From JAGDZR01 sp049115695 (GTDB lineage: Bacteria > Bacteroidota > Bacteroidia > Cytophagales > Cyclobacteriaceae): DNA of 64,000 nucleotides. Positions 21,257 through 30,068 of this stretch are shown here, piece by piece (the stretch's first letter is position 1; every line of letters begins with the position of its first letter). Under the pieces are notes generated by a model. It was not told where the DNA came from and made no database searches. It saw nothing but the letters and a program-made list of their open reading frames with translations. The position numbers were made by a program, and so were the translations under genes. The stretch covers positions 124,001 to 188,000 of the forward strand of contig JAGDZR010000013.1 of the NCBI GenBank assembly GCA_049115695.1, in the 5' to 3' direction.

Positions 21257-22078
21257 ATGGCGGTTAAAAAACTTAGGCCGGTTACTCCAGGGCAGAGATT
21301 TAGGATAGCTCCCGTCTTTGATAATATTACCAAAGACAAACCAGAGAAGTCTCTGACATCTTCTATAAAACGTAAGGGGGGTAGGAATAACTCAGGTAAA
21401 ATGACTGTTCGCAACGTAGGCGGAGGTCATAAGAAAAGATTTAGAGCAATTGATTTTAAGCGGGACAAGCATAATATCCCTGCAGTAGTAAAGTCAATTG
21501 AGTATGATCCAAACAGGACAGCACGCATAGCATTGTTGTACTACAAAGATGGGGAGAAGCGATACATTGTTGCTCCAAACGGTCTTGAAGTAGGCACTGA
21601 GGTATTGAGTGGTTCTGGCATTGCACCAGAAGTTGGTAATGCAATTCCTATAGGAGAGATTCCAATGGGTACCATTATTCACAACATAGAGCTTAAGCCT
21701 GGTAAAGGTGGCGCAATGGCAAGAAGTGCTGGATCATATGCACAGCTTGTAGCGCGTGAAGGTAAATACTCAACGGTAAAATTACCTTCAGGTGAAATGA
21801 GACTGGTATTGAACGTGTGCTACGCAACTATTGGTACTGTGTCAAATGCTGATCATATGAATGAGCAGCTTGGAAAAGCTGGTAGAAACAGATGGTTAGG
21901 TAAGCGACCAAGAGTAAGAGGTGTTGCGATGAACCCAGTTGATCACCCGATGGGTGGTGGTGAAGGTAAATCTTCAGGTGGACACCCTCGCTCTAGAAAC
22001 GGTGTTTACGCTAAAGGTCAGAAGACCAGAAAGCCGAATAAGTATTCTGATAAAATGATTATTAGTAAAAGGAAATAA
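21257..22078 (+). CDS. rplB: 50S ribosomal protein L2
   Basis: L2 is needed for subunit joining and peptidyl-transferase activity. The 273-residue protein has NNSGKMTVRNVGGGHKKRFR near the N-terminus and the C-terminal signature RGVAMNPVDHPMGGGEGKSS with the conserved His of the PVDHPxGGG loop. Its TAA overlaps the ATG of rpsS by one base. Confidence 0.98.
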   Translation: MAVKKLRPVTPGQRFRIAPVFDNITKDKPEKSLTSSIKRKGGRNNSGKMTVRNVGGGHKKRFRAIDFKRDKHNIPAVVKSIEYDPNRTARIALLYYKDGEKRYIVAPNGLEVGTEVLSGSGIAPEVGNAIPIGEIPMGTIIHNIELKPGKGGAMARSAGSYAQLVAREGKYSTVKLPSGEMRLVLNVCYATIGTVSNADHMNEQLGKAGRNRWLGKRPRVRGVAMNPVDHPMGGGEGKSSGGHPRSRNGVYAKGQKTRKPNKYSDKMIISKRK

Positions 22079-22353
22079 TGGCACGATCACTTAAAAAAGG
22101 ACCTTACATAGATTTTCGATTAGAGAAGAAAGTCGATGCGCTGAATGAGTCAGGTAAGAAGAATGTCATTAAAACCTGGTCTCGTAGATCTATGATTTCT
22201 CCGGAATTTGTAGGACACACATTTGCAGTACACAACGGAAATAAATTTATTCCAGTATTTGTGACTGAGAACATGGTAGGACACAAGCTTGGCGAATTCG
22301 CCCCTACTAGAAACTTTAGAGGTCACATTGCTAAAAAGGATAGAAGGAAATAA
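22078..22353 (+). CDS. rpsS: 30S ribosomal protein S19
   Basis: S19 lies in the 30S head with S13. The 91-residue protein starts MARSLKKGPYIDFRLEKKV and has the signature VGHKLGEFAPTRNFRGH at the C-terminal part. Both ends overlap neighbours by one base (TAATG junctions with rplB and rplV). Confidence 0.98.
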   Translation: MARSLKKGPYIDFRLEKKVDALNESGKKNVIKTWSRRSMISPEFVGHTFAVHNGNKFIPVFVTENMVGHKLGEFAPTRNFRGHIAKKDRRK

Positions 22354-22829
22354 TGGAAGCGACTGAAAAGAAGTTGAAGAAATCTGTAAAAATCAGACTT
22401 CAAAAGGAAGCAGCAAAAGCTGAGAAAGAAGCTAATGCCGGCCGACAAGGCGGTGTACAAGCTTCACTTAGAAACTTCCCGACTGCTCCCAGAAAAATGA
22501 GATTGATTGCTGACATGATCAGAGGTGAAAGGGTGAATGTTGCGCTGAACCTACTGAGATTTGATCACAAGCATGCTTCAAACACGATGGAGAAAGTTTT
22601 ATTGTCTGCGATTGCCAATTGGCAACAGCACAATGAGGAAGTCAATATTGAAGAGGCAGATCTATATGTGAAGGAAGTTTTCGTTGATGGTGGTCGAATG
22701 TTGAAGAGGTTGCAAACCGCACCTCAGGGACGTGCTCACAGGATACGTAAGCGTTCCCACCACTTAACAATTAAAGTTGATGATAGAAATGCATCAACTG
22801 AGTCCAATCAAAACACAGAAAACAAGTAA
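22353..22829 (+). CDS. rplV: 50S ribosomal protein L22
   Basis: L22 spans the exit tunnel wall. The 158-residue protein is longer than the roughly 110-residue E. coli form: a charged N-terminal addition of about 35 residues (lysine- and glutamate-rich) precedes ASLRNFPTAPRKMRLIADMI, where the core starts, and a polar tail follows the signature GRAHRIRKRSHHLTIKV. Such extensions are seen in Bacteroidota. Start overlaps rpsS stop by one base. Confidence 0.96.
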   Translation: MEATEKKLKKSVKIRLQKEAAKAEKEANAGRQGGVQASLRNFPTAPRKMRLIADMIRGERVNVALNLLRFDHKHASNTMEKVLLSAIANWQQHNEEVNIEEADLYVKEVFVDGGRMLKRLQTAPQGRAHRIRKRSHHLTIKVDDRNASTESNQNTENK

Positions 22830-22832
22830 TCA

Positions 22833-23555
22833 ATGGGAACTAAGGTAAATCCTATCGGTCTAAGACTGGGTATTATCAAAGGATGGGACTCCAATTGGTT
22901 TGGTGGAAAATCTTTTGCAGACAAAATTGTCGAAGATCAGAAAATAAGAAACTACCTGACCGCTCGAATTCCAAAGGGTGGTATTTCAAGAGTAGTAATT
23001 GAAAGAACTTTAAAAAGAATCACATTGACCATTCACACTGCCCGACCAGGTGTTGTGATTGGAAAAGGAGGTTCTGAAGTTGATAAGCTTAAGGAAGAGT
23101 TGAAGAAGATCACAGGAAAAGATCTTCAAATCAACATCTACGAAATTAAGCGACCTGAGTTGGATGCTCGATTGGTTGGAGAATCTATTGCACAGCAGTT
23201 GAAAGCAAGAATCTCTTACAGAAGAGCGATGAAACAAGCGATTGCATCTGCGATGCGTGTTGGCGCTCAGGGAATCAAAATAAAGTGCGCTGGTCGATTG
23301 GGTGGTGCTGAAATGGCACGTACGGAGCAGTATAAAGAAGGAAGAATTCCTTTGCATACGCTTCGAGCTGATATCGATTATGCTATATCTGAAGCCAATA
23401 CTGTTTACGGTAAAATAGGCATCAAGGTATGGATATTTAAAGGAGAGGTGTTCGGAAAGCGCGATCTATCTCCAAATGTGGGTATGTCTAGTGGAAATGC
23501 TGCTGGTGGTGGAAACCGCAGGAGACAAGACGGTCCTAAGAGAAAAAGAAGGTAA
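22833..23555 (+). CDS. rpsC: 30S ribosomal protein S3
   Basis: S3 forms part of the mRNA entry gate. The 240-residue protein begins MGTKVNPIGLRLGIIKGWDS, has the KH-domain loop VVIGKGGSEVDKL and the S3 C-terminal signature GVQGIKIxxSGRLGGAEMAR-like segment (here GAQGIKIKCAGRLGGAEMAR). The tail is Gly/Arg-rich. It is three bases after rplV. Confidence 0.97.
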   Translation: MGTKVNPIGLRLGIIKGWDSNWFGGKSFADKIVEDQKIRNYLTARIPKGGISRVVIERTLKRITLTIHTARPGVVIGKGGSEVDKLKEELKKITGKDLQINIYEIKRPELDARLVGESIAQQLKARISYRRAMKQAIASAMRVGAQGIKIKCAGRLGGAEMARTEQYKEGRIPLHTLRADIDYAISEANTVYGKIGIKVWIFKGEVFGKRDLSPNVGMSSGNAAGGGNRRRQDGPKRKRR

Positions 23556-23577
23556 AACATTAAGAAAGCATTAAGCG

Positions 23578-23997
23578 ATGTTACAACCGAAACGAACGAA
23601 GTTTAGAAAAAGGCAAAAGGGAAGAGTAAAAGGTCTTGCACAAAGAGGTCATACCCTTGCTTTTGGAACATTTGGACTAAAGTCTTTAGAGCCGGGTTGG
23701 ATAACCAGCCGTCAGATAGAAGCTGCCCGTATTGCCATGACAAGAGCAATGAAGAGGGAAGGACAGGTATGGATCAGGATTTTCCCAGACAAGCCTGTTA
23801 CTAAGAAGCCTGCTGAAGTAAGGATGGGTAAAGGTAAGGGAGCACCAGAATACTGGGTAGCTACTGTTAAGCCAGGAACCATTTTGTTCGAAGCAGCAGG
23901 AGTGAATGTTGAATTGGCAAAAGAAGCGTTGCGTTTGGCAGCTCAAAAATTGCCTATCAGTACTAAATTCATAGTTAGAAGGGACTTTCAATCATGA
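23578..23997 (+). CDS. rplP: 50S ribosomal protein L16
   Basis: L16 supports A-site tRNA placement. The 139-residue protein starts MLQPKRTKFRKRQKGRVKG and has RMGKGKGAPEYWVATVKPG, the family signature. The last four bases overlap the rpmC start (ATGA), indicating coupled translation. Confidence 0.98.
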   Translation: MLQPKRTKFRKRQKGRVKGLAQRGHTLAFGTFGLKSLEPGWITSRQIEAARIAMTRAMKREGQVWIRIFPDKPVTKKPAEVRMGKGKGAPEYWVATVKPGTILFEAAGVNVELAKEALRLAAQKLPISTKFIVRRDFQS

Positions 23998-24188
23998 AAA
24001 ATTCAGAACTAAGAGGGTTGAGTATTGAGGAGCTCAACGGTAAGCTTGTTGTAGAGAAAGAAAACTACGGCAAATTGAAATTTGCGCATGCCATTACTCC
24101 TATTGAAAACCCAATGAAAATAAAAGAAGCTCGTAAGCTAATTGCGAGAATTCAAACGGAAATTCGAGCAAAGGAGCTAAGTAAGTAA
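23994..24188 (+). CDS. rpmC: 50S ribosomal protein L29
   Basis: L29 is a small helical protein near the tunnel exit. The 64 residues start MKNSELRGLSIEELNGKLV and end with the KEARKLIARIQTEIRAKEL helix, the L29 signature. Four-base overlap with rplP; rpsQ begins six bases later. Confidence 0.96.
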   Translation: MKNSELRGLSIEELNGKLVVEKENYGKLKFAHAITPIENPMKIKEARKLIARIQTEIRAKELSK

Positions 24189-24194
24189 CGCATC

Positions 24195-24449
24195 ATGGAA
24201 AGAAATCTAAGAAAAGAGCGGATTGGCCAGGTGGTAGGTGACAAGATGGATAAGACCATCACCGTTGCTGTTAACCGAAGAATGAAGCACCCAATGTATG
24301 GGAAATTCATCGGTAAGACTACCAAGTTTACGGCACACGATGAGAAAAATGATTGCAAGATTGGTGATACTGTGAAAATCATGGAAACACGACCAATGAG
24401 CAAGAATAAAAGATGGAGATTAGTCGAAATCATAGAACGAGCTAAATAA
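24195..24449 (+). CDS. rpsQ: 30S ribosomal protein S17
   Basis: S17 is an early 30S body binder with an OB fold. The 84-residue sequence has IGQVVGDKMDKTITVAVNRR and CKIGDTVKIMETRPMSKNKRW, the S17 signature. Its stop overlaps the rplN start by one base. Confidence 0.97.
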   Translation: MERNLRKERIGQVVGDKMDKTITVAVNRRMKHPMYGKFIGKTTKFTAHDEKNDCKIGDTVKIMETRPMSKNKRWRLVEIIERAK

Positions 24450-24817
24450 TGGTACAGCAGGAAAGCAGACTTACAGTAGCGGATAACAGTGGAGCCAAGG
24501 AAGTGCTTTGCATCCGTGTGCTTGGGGGTACTAAGAAGAGATATGCTTCAGTAGGTGACACAATTGTTGTGTCGGTTAAATCAGCAATTTCTTCAAGTAA
24601 TCTTAAGAAAGGAACAGTTTCTAAAGCTGTCGTTGTACGAACCAAAAAAGAAGTTCGTAGAAAGGATGGATCTTATATAAGATTTGAAGACAATGCAGCT
24701 GTGTTGTTGAATGATGCGCTCGAGCCAAGAGGTACCAGGATTTTCGGACCAGTGGCTAGAGAGTTGAGAGAAAAGCAGTTTATGAAAATTGTGTCTTTGG
24801 CACCAGAAGTACTATAA
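24449..24817 (+). CDS. rplN: 50S ribosomal protein L14
   Basis: L14 sits at the subunit interface. The 122-residue protein starts MVQQESRLTVADNSGAKEVLC, and contains DGSYIRFEDNAAVLLND and the C-terminal RGTRIFGPVARELREKQFMKI-type segment (RIFGPVARELREKQF). One-base overlap with rpsQ; two-base gap to rplX. Confidence 0.98.
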   Translation: MVQQESRLTVADNSGAKEVLCIRVLGGTKKRYASVGDTIVVSVKSAISSSNLKKGTVSKAVVVRTKKEVRRKDGSYIRFEDNAAVLLNDALEPRGTRIFGPVARELREKQFMKIVSLAPEVL

Positions 24818-24819
24818 AC

Positions 24820-25152
24820 ATGGGAGAAGTAAAGATCCATATTAAGAAGGGCGACACTGTAAAAGTGTTGGCTGGAAATGATAAAGGAAAAACCGGAAAA
24901 GTATTGGAAGTTCTTCCTGCTAAGTACAGAGCAGTAGTAGAAGGAGCGAACATGGTTACAAAACATGTTAAGCCATCTGCAGGAAATCCAGAAGGAGGAA
25001 TTCAGAATACAGAAGCGGCTATTCACATTAGCAATCTAATGGTTGTAGATCCTGCAAGTGGCGATGCTACAAGAGTAGGACGTAAGGCGAATAGTGACGG
25101 TAAATTGCAGCGTTACTCTAAGAAAACCGGAGAATTTATTACCAATGGCTAA
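24820..25152 (+). CDS. rplX: 50S ribosomal protein L24
   Basis: L24 is an assembly initiator with a KOW fold. The 110 residues include HIKKGDTVKVLAGNDKGKTG, the KOW motif, and KHVKPSAGNPEGGI. Its end overlaps the rplE start by eight bases (ATGGCTAA), so downstream translation is coupled. Confidence 0.97.
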   Translation: MGEVKIHIKKGDTVKVLAGNDKGKTGKVLEVLPAKYRAVVEGANMVTKHVKPSAGNPEGGIQNTEAAIHISNLMVVDPASGDATRVGRKANSDGKLQRYSKKTGEFITNG

Positions 25153-25699
25153 TCCAAGATTAAAAGAAAAGTACAATAAAGAAATAGTTCCTTCATTAAA
25201 GGAGAAGTTTCAGTACAAGTCAGTAATGGAAGTTCCTAAGCTGATGAAGATATCTGTGAATAAGGGTATCGGTGCAGCAGTTACTGATAAGAAATTAATT
25301 GATGTAGGAGTTGAGGAGCTTGGACTGATCACTGGTCAGAAAGCTGTTGCGACAATTGCTAAGAAATCTGTATCGAACTTCAAACTTCGAGAAGGAATGC
25401 CAATTGGAGCAAGAGTTACGCTTCGAGGTGACAAGATGTACGAGTTTCTTGATAGACTGATGACTGTAGCTCTTCCACGAGTTCGTGACTTTAGAGGAAT
25501 CAAGGAAAAAGGTTTTGATGGAAGGGGTAATTACACATTAGGTGTAAAAGAGCAGATCATTTTCCCTGAAATCAGTATTGATAAAGTGAATAAGATCTCA
25601 GGTATGGACATCACGTTTGTGACATCTGCAGGTACCGATGAAGAGAGCTTCGCACTACTTAAAGAATTTGGTTTACCATTTAAAACTGGTAAGAACTAA
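25145..25699 (+). CDS. rplE: 50S ribosomal protein L5
   Basis: L5 binds 5S rRNA and contacts P-site tRNA. The 184-residue protein starts MANPRLKEKYNKEIVPSLKE; a longer frame from 25094 would read inside rplX and is rejected. KLMKISVNKGIGAAVTDKKL and FDGRGNYTLGVKEQIIFPEI are family signatures. Confidence 0.98.
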   Translation: MANPRLKEKYNKEIVPSLKEKFQYKSVMEVPKLMKISVNKGIGAAVTDKKLIDVGVEELGLITGQKAVATIAKKSVSNFKLREGMPIGARVTLRGDKMYEFLDRLMTVALPRVRDFRGIKEKGFDGRGNYTLGVKEQIIFPEISIDKVNKISGMDITFVTSAGTDEESFALLKEFGLPFKTGKN

Positions 25700-25705
25700 T
25701 AGATT

Positions 25706-25975
25706 ATGGCTAGAGAATCAATAAAAGCTAGAGAAAGAAAAAGAGAAAGACTTGTAGCCAAGTATGCAGCAAAACGTCAGGCTTTGAAAGAAGAAGGCGA
25801 TTTGGTGGGACTTGACAAGTTGCCTCGAAACAGCTCTCCTGTAAGATTGCATAACAGATGTAAGCTAACTGGAAGACCTAAAGGATACATGAGAAAGTTC
25901 GGTATCTCTAGGGTTACATTCCGTGAGATGGCATCAGAAGGTAAGATCCCAGGAGTAACTAAAGCAAGCTGGTAA
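25706..25975 (+). CDS. rpsN: 30S ribosomal protein S14, zinc-free long form
   Basis: S14 completes the 30S head. The 89-residue protein is the long form lacking the CxxC...CxxC zinc site of short S14; the signature region reads NRCKLTGRPKGYMRKFGISR, with a single Cys. It ends IPGVTKASW. A probable new promoter lies just downstream before rpsH. Confidence 0.97.
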   Translation: MARESIKARERKRERLVAKYAAKRQALKEEGDLVGLDKLPRNSSPVRLHNRCKLTGRPKGYMRKFGISRVTFREMASEGKIPGVTKASW

Positions 25976-25991
25976 TCTTTTCTTGCTAAGA

Positions 25992-26024
25992 TTTTAATTT
26001 ATAGAATACAAATAATTAACTTTG
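25992..26024 (+). promoter_or_regulatory. Probable internal promoter before rpsH
   Basis: TAACTTTG at 26017-26024 matches the -7 consensus and is followed by GCAGCCCTTTTTGGGTTG, which can form a 6-bp stem-loop (26025-26041). The -33 element is poor (only T-rich TTTTAATTT upstream). The 82-base gap, unusual in this dense operon, supports a promoter here. Confidence 0.6.
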
Positions 26025-26057
26025 CAGCCCTTTTTGGGTTGACAAATTAATAAAACA

Positions 26058-26456
26058 ATGGTAACAGATCCAATAGCAGATTTTTTAACCAGGTTAAGGA
26101 ATGCAATAACTGCCAATCATAGAGTGGTGGAAATCCCCGCTTCAAATTTGAAGAAGGAGATCACTAAAGTGTTGCATTCTAAAGGTTATATCCAGAACTA
26201 TAAGTTCGAGGATGATGACAAGCAAGGCAACATAAAAATTGCTTTGAAATATAATCCTGAGACCAAGCAATCGGCTATCACCAAGATTCAGCGAATCAGT
26301 ACTCCTGGTTTGAGAAAATATGCTCACGTAGGTGAATTGCCTCGAGTATTAAATGGGCTTGGAATAGCAATTTTGTCAACCTCTAAAGGTGTAATCACTG
26401 ACAAGGAAGCCAGAAGAGAGCACGTAGGGGGAGAAGTTCTTTGTTACGTTTATTAA
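26058..26456 (+). CDS. rpsH: 30S ribosomal protein S8
   Basis: S8 is a central 30S assembly protein and the spc-operon autoregulator in E. coli. The 132-residue protein starts MVTDPIADFLTRLRNAITANH and ends with GIAILSTSKGVITDKEARRE then GGEVLCYVY, the S8 signature. Confidence 0.98.
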   Translation: MVTDPIADFLTRLRNAITANHRVVEIPASNLKKEITKVLHSKGYIQNYKFEDDDKQGNIKIALKYNPETKQSAITKIQRISTPGLRKYAHVGELPRVLNGLGIAILSTSKGVITDKEARREHVGGEVLCYVY

Positions 26457-26470
26457 GTAATTAGATAGAA

Positions 26471-27022
26471 ATGTCAAGAATAGGAAACGCACCGATTACA
26501 ATTCCTGATGGAGTCAGCATAACAGTTGATGGTTCAGTAGTTAGCGTAAAGGGCCCAAAGGGTGAGCTGACTCAGGATATTGGAGCCGATATAATGGCAT
26601 CCGTAGAGGATGGGGTGTTGATGGTCAAGAGACCAACTGAACAAAAAAGACACAAAGCACTGCATGGGCTTTACCGATCATTGGTAAACAACATGGTAGA
26701 AGGTGTCAATACAGGTTACAAGAAAGATTTGGAACTTGTAGGGGTAGGTTACAAAGCAGCTGTGCAAAACAATGTTTTGGAACTAAACCTTGGATACTCT
26801 CATAGTATCTATTTAGCGGTACCTGCAGAAATCAAGGTGACGACAGAAACGGCAAAAGGAAAGAATCCTCTTATCTCTCTGGAAGGAATCGACAAGCAAC
26901 TGATCGGTCAGATCGCTGCGAAGATTAAGTCACTTAGAAAGATAGAGCCTTACAAAGGCAAGGGTGTTAAGTTCGTTGGAGAACATGTTAGAAGAAAAGC
27001 TGGTAAAACTGCTGCTAAATAA
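26471..27022 (+). CDS. rplF: 50S ribosomal protein L6
   Basis: L6 lies near the factor-binding site. The 183-residue protein begins MSRIGNAPITIPDGVSITVD and ends with the signature region RKIEPYKGKGVKFVGEHVRRKAGK (quoted in part: PYKGKGVKFVGEHVRRKAGK). Two tandem L6 folds are present. Fourteen bases after rpsH. Confidence 0.98.
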   Translation: MSRIGNAPITIPDGVSITVDGSVVSVKGPKGELTQDIGADIMASVEDGVLMVKRPTEQKRHKALHGLYRSLVNNMVEGVNTGYKKDLELVGVGYKAAVQNNVLELNLGYSHSIYLAVPAEIKVTTETAKGKNPLISLEGIDKQLIGQIAAKIKSLRKIEPYKGKGVKFVGEHVRRKAGKTAAK

Positions 27023-27029
27023 TTGAGAA

Positions 27030-27377
27030 ATGGCTCAGAGCAAATTAGATAGAAGAAGTAAAATCAGAAAAGGTGTCCGTAAAAAGATTAACGGAACTTC
27101 TGAAAGACCGAGAATATCAATATTTCGTAGCAATACTGGAATATACGCTCAAGTAATTGATGACATTAAGGGACACACATTAGTGTCTGCGTCATCAAGA
27201 GAACTTGGAAAGAAATCTGTAAATATTGAGATTTCAAAAGAAGTAGGTAAGAAATTGGCTGAGAAGGCTGTTTCTTCCGGAATTGAAAATGTTGTTTTTG
27301 ATAGAGGTGGTTATCCTTATCATGGCAAAGTGAAAGCTTTGGCTGAAGGTGCACGTGAAGGAGGGTTAAAATTTTAA
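27030..27377 (+). CDS. rplR: 50S ribosomal protein L18
   Basis: L18 binds 5S rRNA with L5. The 115-residue protein has a basic N-terminus (KLDRRSKIRKGVRKKINGTS) followed by RPRISIFRSNTGIYAQVIDD and GGYPYHGKVKALAEGAREGG, all typical. It ends three bases before rpsE. Confidence 0.98.
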   Translation: MAQSKLDRRSKIRKGVRKKINGTSERPRISIFRSNTGIYAQVIDDIKGHTLVSASSRELGKKSVNIEISKEVGKKLAEKAVSSGIENVVFDRGGYPYHGKVKALAEGAREGGLKF

Positions 27378-27380
27378 AAC

Positions 27381-27899
27381 ATGTCACAAGCGAATATTAA
27401 AGCAGTTAAAGCTAGCGAGATAGAACTTAAAGAGACCGTTGTTGCCATTAAGCGTGTAGCTAAAGTGGTAAAGGGAGGTCGAAGATTTAGTTTTTCAGCG
27501 ATTGTAGTAGTAGGAGACGGTAATGGTGTAGTTGGATACGGTCTGGGAAAAGCTAATGAAGTAACGGATTCGATCACAAAAGGTATCGATGATGCCAAGA
27601 AGAATCTTGTACGAGTACCTGTATACAAAGGAACAGTACCTCATGAGGCAATAGGTAAGTTTGGTGGAGGTCATGTGTTGTTGAAGCCTGCATCTACGGG
27701 TACAGGAGTTATTGCTGGTGGTGCGATGCGTGCAGTACTTGAGAGTGCTGGTGTACACGATGTGCTTGCTAAGTCTAAAGGTTCTTCAAACCCACATAAC
27801 GTGGTAAAGGCGACTTTTGATGCACTAAGCAAAATGAGAGACCCATTTACAATTGCGCGTCAAAGAGGCGTAAGTATTGACACTGTTTTTAACGGATAA
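27381..27899 (+). CDS. rpsE: 30S ribosomal protein S5
   Basis: S5 shapes the mRNA entry site and decoding accuracy. The 172-residue sequence includes GGRRFSFSAIVVVGDGNGVV and GYGLGKANEVTDSITKGIDD (double-stranded RNA-binding domain) and KPASTGTGVIAGGAMRAVLE (C-terminal domain). Standard length. Confidence 0.98.
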   Translation: MSQANIKAVKASEIELKETVVAIKRVAKVVKGGRRFSFSAIVVVGDGNGVVGYGLGKANEVTDSITKGIDDAKKNLVRVPVYKGTVPHEAIGKFGGGHVLLKPASTGTGVIAGGAMRAVLESAGVHDVLAKSKGSSNPHNVVKATFDALSKMRDPFTIARQRGVSIDTVFNG

Positions 27900-27903
27900 G
27901 AAG

Positions 27904-28083
27904 ATGAGTAAAGTGGTAATACGTCAGGTGCGCAGTGCGATTAAGAGACCTAAGAATCAGGTTTTGACGCTGCAGGCACTTGGACTCGGAAGAATTAACA
28001 AGACGTCTGAGAAGGAGCTTAACCCTCAGATTGAAGGAATGATTAAGAAGGTTCAGCATTTGATTGAAGTAAAGGAACTTTAG
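27904..28083 (+). CDS. rpmD: 50S ribosomal protein L30
   Basis: L30 is a small 50S protein. The 59 residues start MSKVVIRQVRSAIKRPKNQV and contain LQALGLGRINKTSEKEL, the L30 signature. An upstream in-frame start at 27877 lies within rpsE and is not needed. One base separates its stop from rplO. Confidence 0.96.
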   Translation: MSKVVIRQVRSAIKRPKNQVLTLQALGLGRINKTSEKELNPQIEGMIKKVQHLIEVKEL

Positions 28084-28084
28084 G

Positions 28085-28531
28085 ATGAAATTAGAATCAT
28101 TAAAACCTGCAAAAGGGTCTACTAAGAATACAAAGCGAATTGGTAGAGGACAGGGATCCGGTAGAGGTGGAACCTCGACTAAAGGACATAACGGAGCTCA
28201 ATCAAGAGCTGGATATTCGCGCAAAGTAGGATTTGAGGGTGGTCAGATGCCACTTCAAAGAAGAGTTCCCAAGTTTGGCTTCAAGAACAATAACAAAATT
28301 GTTTATAAGCCAATCAACTTGAGCGTGCTTCAACAATTAGTTGATGACAAGAAAGTAGCTGAAGTTACACCGGAGATACTTAAGTCAAATGGTCTTGTAG
28401 GAAAGAACGACTTAGTGAAGGTGTTGGGAGATGGCGAATTGGGTGCTAAGTTGACTGTGACTGCACACAAGTTTTCAAAATCTGCTCAAGAGGCGATTGA
28501 AAAAGCTGGTGGAACTGTAACTGTACTTTAA
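28085..28531 (+). CDS. rplO: 50S ribosomal protein L15
   Basis: L15 is a late 50S assembly protein. The 148-residue protein has the Gly/Arg-rich N-terminal extension RIGRGQGSGRGGTSTKGHNG and the C-terminal globular part ending FSKSAQEAIEKAGGTVTVL. secY begins three bases after its stop. Confidence 0.98.
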   Translation: MKLESLKPAKGSTKNTKRIGRGQGSGRGGTSTKGHNGAQSRAGYSRKVGFEGGQMPLQRRVPKFGFKNNNKIVYKPINLSVLQQLVDDKKVAEVTPEILKSNGLVGKNDLVKVLGDGELGAKLTVTAHKFSKSAQEAIEKAGGTVTVL

Positions 28532-28534
28532 CAG

Positions 28535-29845
28535 ATGAAGAAGTTTATACAGACGATTACGAATATCTTTACGATTGAAGAACTTAGAATAAGGATCCTT
28601 AATACACTTGGATTCCTTATTATTTTCAGAGTGGGTTCTTTCATCACCTTACCGGGTATTGATCCATCAAAACTTACCGAGAGTGCTGGAGGGATATTTG
28701 GTCTGTTAGACACTTTCCTTGGAGGAGCGTTTAGCAATGCTTCTATTTTCATGTTAGGAATCATGCCTTACATTTCTGCATCGATCGTGTTGCAGTTGAT
28801 GACAGTGGCGGTTCCTTACTTTCAGAAGTTACAAAAAGAAGGAGATAGTGGAAGAAAGAAGATCAATCAAATTACTCGTGTACTTACGATTGCTATTTGT
28901 TTAGCTCAATCTATTAGTGTGCTTTCGGCAACTGTTCCAGTAGAAGCCATTGTGAACAATGATTGGTTTTTTAAAGCTTCGTCAATGATCATTTTGACGT
29001 CTGGCACTATTTTTTGCATGTGGTTGGGTGAGAAGATTACTGATAAGGGAATTGGCAATGGAATCTCAATGCTCATCATGATTGGTATCATCTCTAGGTT
29101 TCCTGCAACAATAGTAGCAGAAACAATGTCTAGAGGAATGGATCAGGCACTGATGCTTATCATTGAATTTGTCGCATTATTCTTCATAGTATTGGCTACT
29201 GTAGCGTTGGTGCAGGCTGTAAGAAGAATACCGGTTCAGTACGCGAAGCAAGTTGTTGGAAACAAGACTTACGGAGGTCAACGACAGTATATTCCTTTGA
29301 AGGTGAATAGTTCTGGTGTAATGCCAATCATCTTTGCGCAATCATTAATGTTCCTTCCTGCAATGATGGGTGGATTTTGGGCAGATGAAAGCGATACGGC
29401 TCAATACATAGTGGCTACCTTTTCAAGGGTTGAGTCATGGCAGTACAGTTTGGTATTTGCCATACTGATCATCCTATTTACTTTCTTTTATACGGCAATC
29501 ACGATTAATCCTAATCAGATTGCAGATGACATGAAAAGAAACGGAGGTTTTGTTCCGGGTATTAAACCAGGTAAGCAGACTTCTGAATTTATAGATGGAG
29601 TATTATCAAAAATAACTTTACCAGGATCTGTCTTCTTAGCGCTGATTGCTATTCTACCTGCCTTTGCAATATTAGCAGGTGTGAACAGAGGATTTGCTCA
29701 GTTTTACGGAGGAACATCTTTATTGATTATGGTTGGGGTTATTCTGGATACACTTCAGCAAATTGAAAGCTATTTGCTTATGAGACATTATGAAGGCATG
29801 ATGAAATCAGGCAGAGTTAGAGGGAGAAATCAAACAGCAGCATAA
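28535..29845 (+). CDS. secY: Preprotein translocase subunit SecY
   Basis: SecY is the protein-conducting channel of the inner membrane. The 436-residue protein has ten predicted hydrophobic spans, the signature near residues 70-90 (FMLGIMPYISASIVLQLM) and the cytoplasmic loop with RRIPVQYAKQVVGNKTYGGQ. Its TAATG junction overlaps infA by one base. Placement after rplO is universal in spc operons. Confidence 0.98.
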   Translation: MKKFIQTITNIFTIEELRIRILNTLGFLIIFRVGSFITLPGIDPSKLTESAGGIFGLLDTFLGGAFSNASIFMLGIMPYISASIVLQLMTVAVPYFQKLQKEGDSGRKKINQITRVLTIAICLAQSISVLSATVPVEAIVNNDWFFKASSMIILTSGTIFCMWLGEKITDKGIGNGISMLIMIGIISRFPATIVAETMSRGMDQALMLIIEFVALFFIVLATVALVQAVRRIPVQYAKQVVGNKTYGGQRQYIPLKVNSSGVMPIIFAQSLMFLPAMMGGFWADESDTAQYIVATFSRVESWQYSLVFAILIILFTFFYTAITINPNQIADDMKRNGGFVPGIKPGKQTSEFIDGVLSKITLPGSVFLALIAILPAFAILAGVNRGFAQFYGGTSLLIMVGVILDTLQQIESYLLMRHYEGMMKSGRVRGRNQTAA

Positions 29846-30063
29846 TGGCTAAGCAATCGTCAATAGAGCAGGATGGAACTATTGTAGAAGCATTGTCAAA
29901 TGCAATGTTTCGAGTAGAACTTGAGAACGGTCATCAGGTGGTGGCGCATATCTCTGGAAAAATGAGAATGAATTATATCAAGATCCTACCGGGAGACAAG
30001 GTCAAACTTGAAATGTCCCCATATGATCTTACTAAAGGAAGAATCGTTTACCGATATAAATAA
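29845..30063 (+). CDS. infA: Translation initiation factor IF-1
   Basis: IF-1 blocks the A site during initiation. The 72-residue OB-fold protein reads MAKQSSIEQDGTIVEALSNA and ends LTKGRIVYRYK, with the conserved GHQVVAHISGKMRMNYIKIL core. One-base overlap with secY. In Bacteroidota infA commonly sits between secY and rpmJ. Confidence 0.98.
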   Translation: MAKQSSIEQDGTIVEALSNAMFRVELENGHQVVAHISGKMRMNYIKILPGDKVKLEMSPYDLTKGRIVYRYK

Positions 30064-30068
30064 TTACG

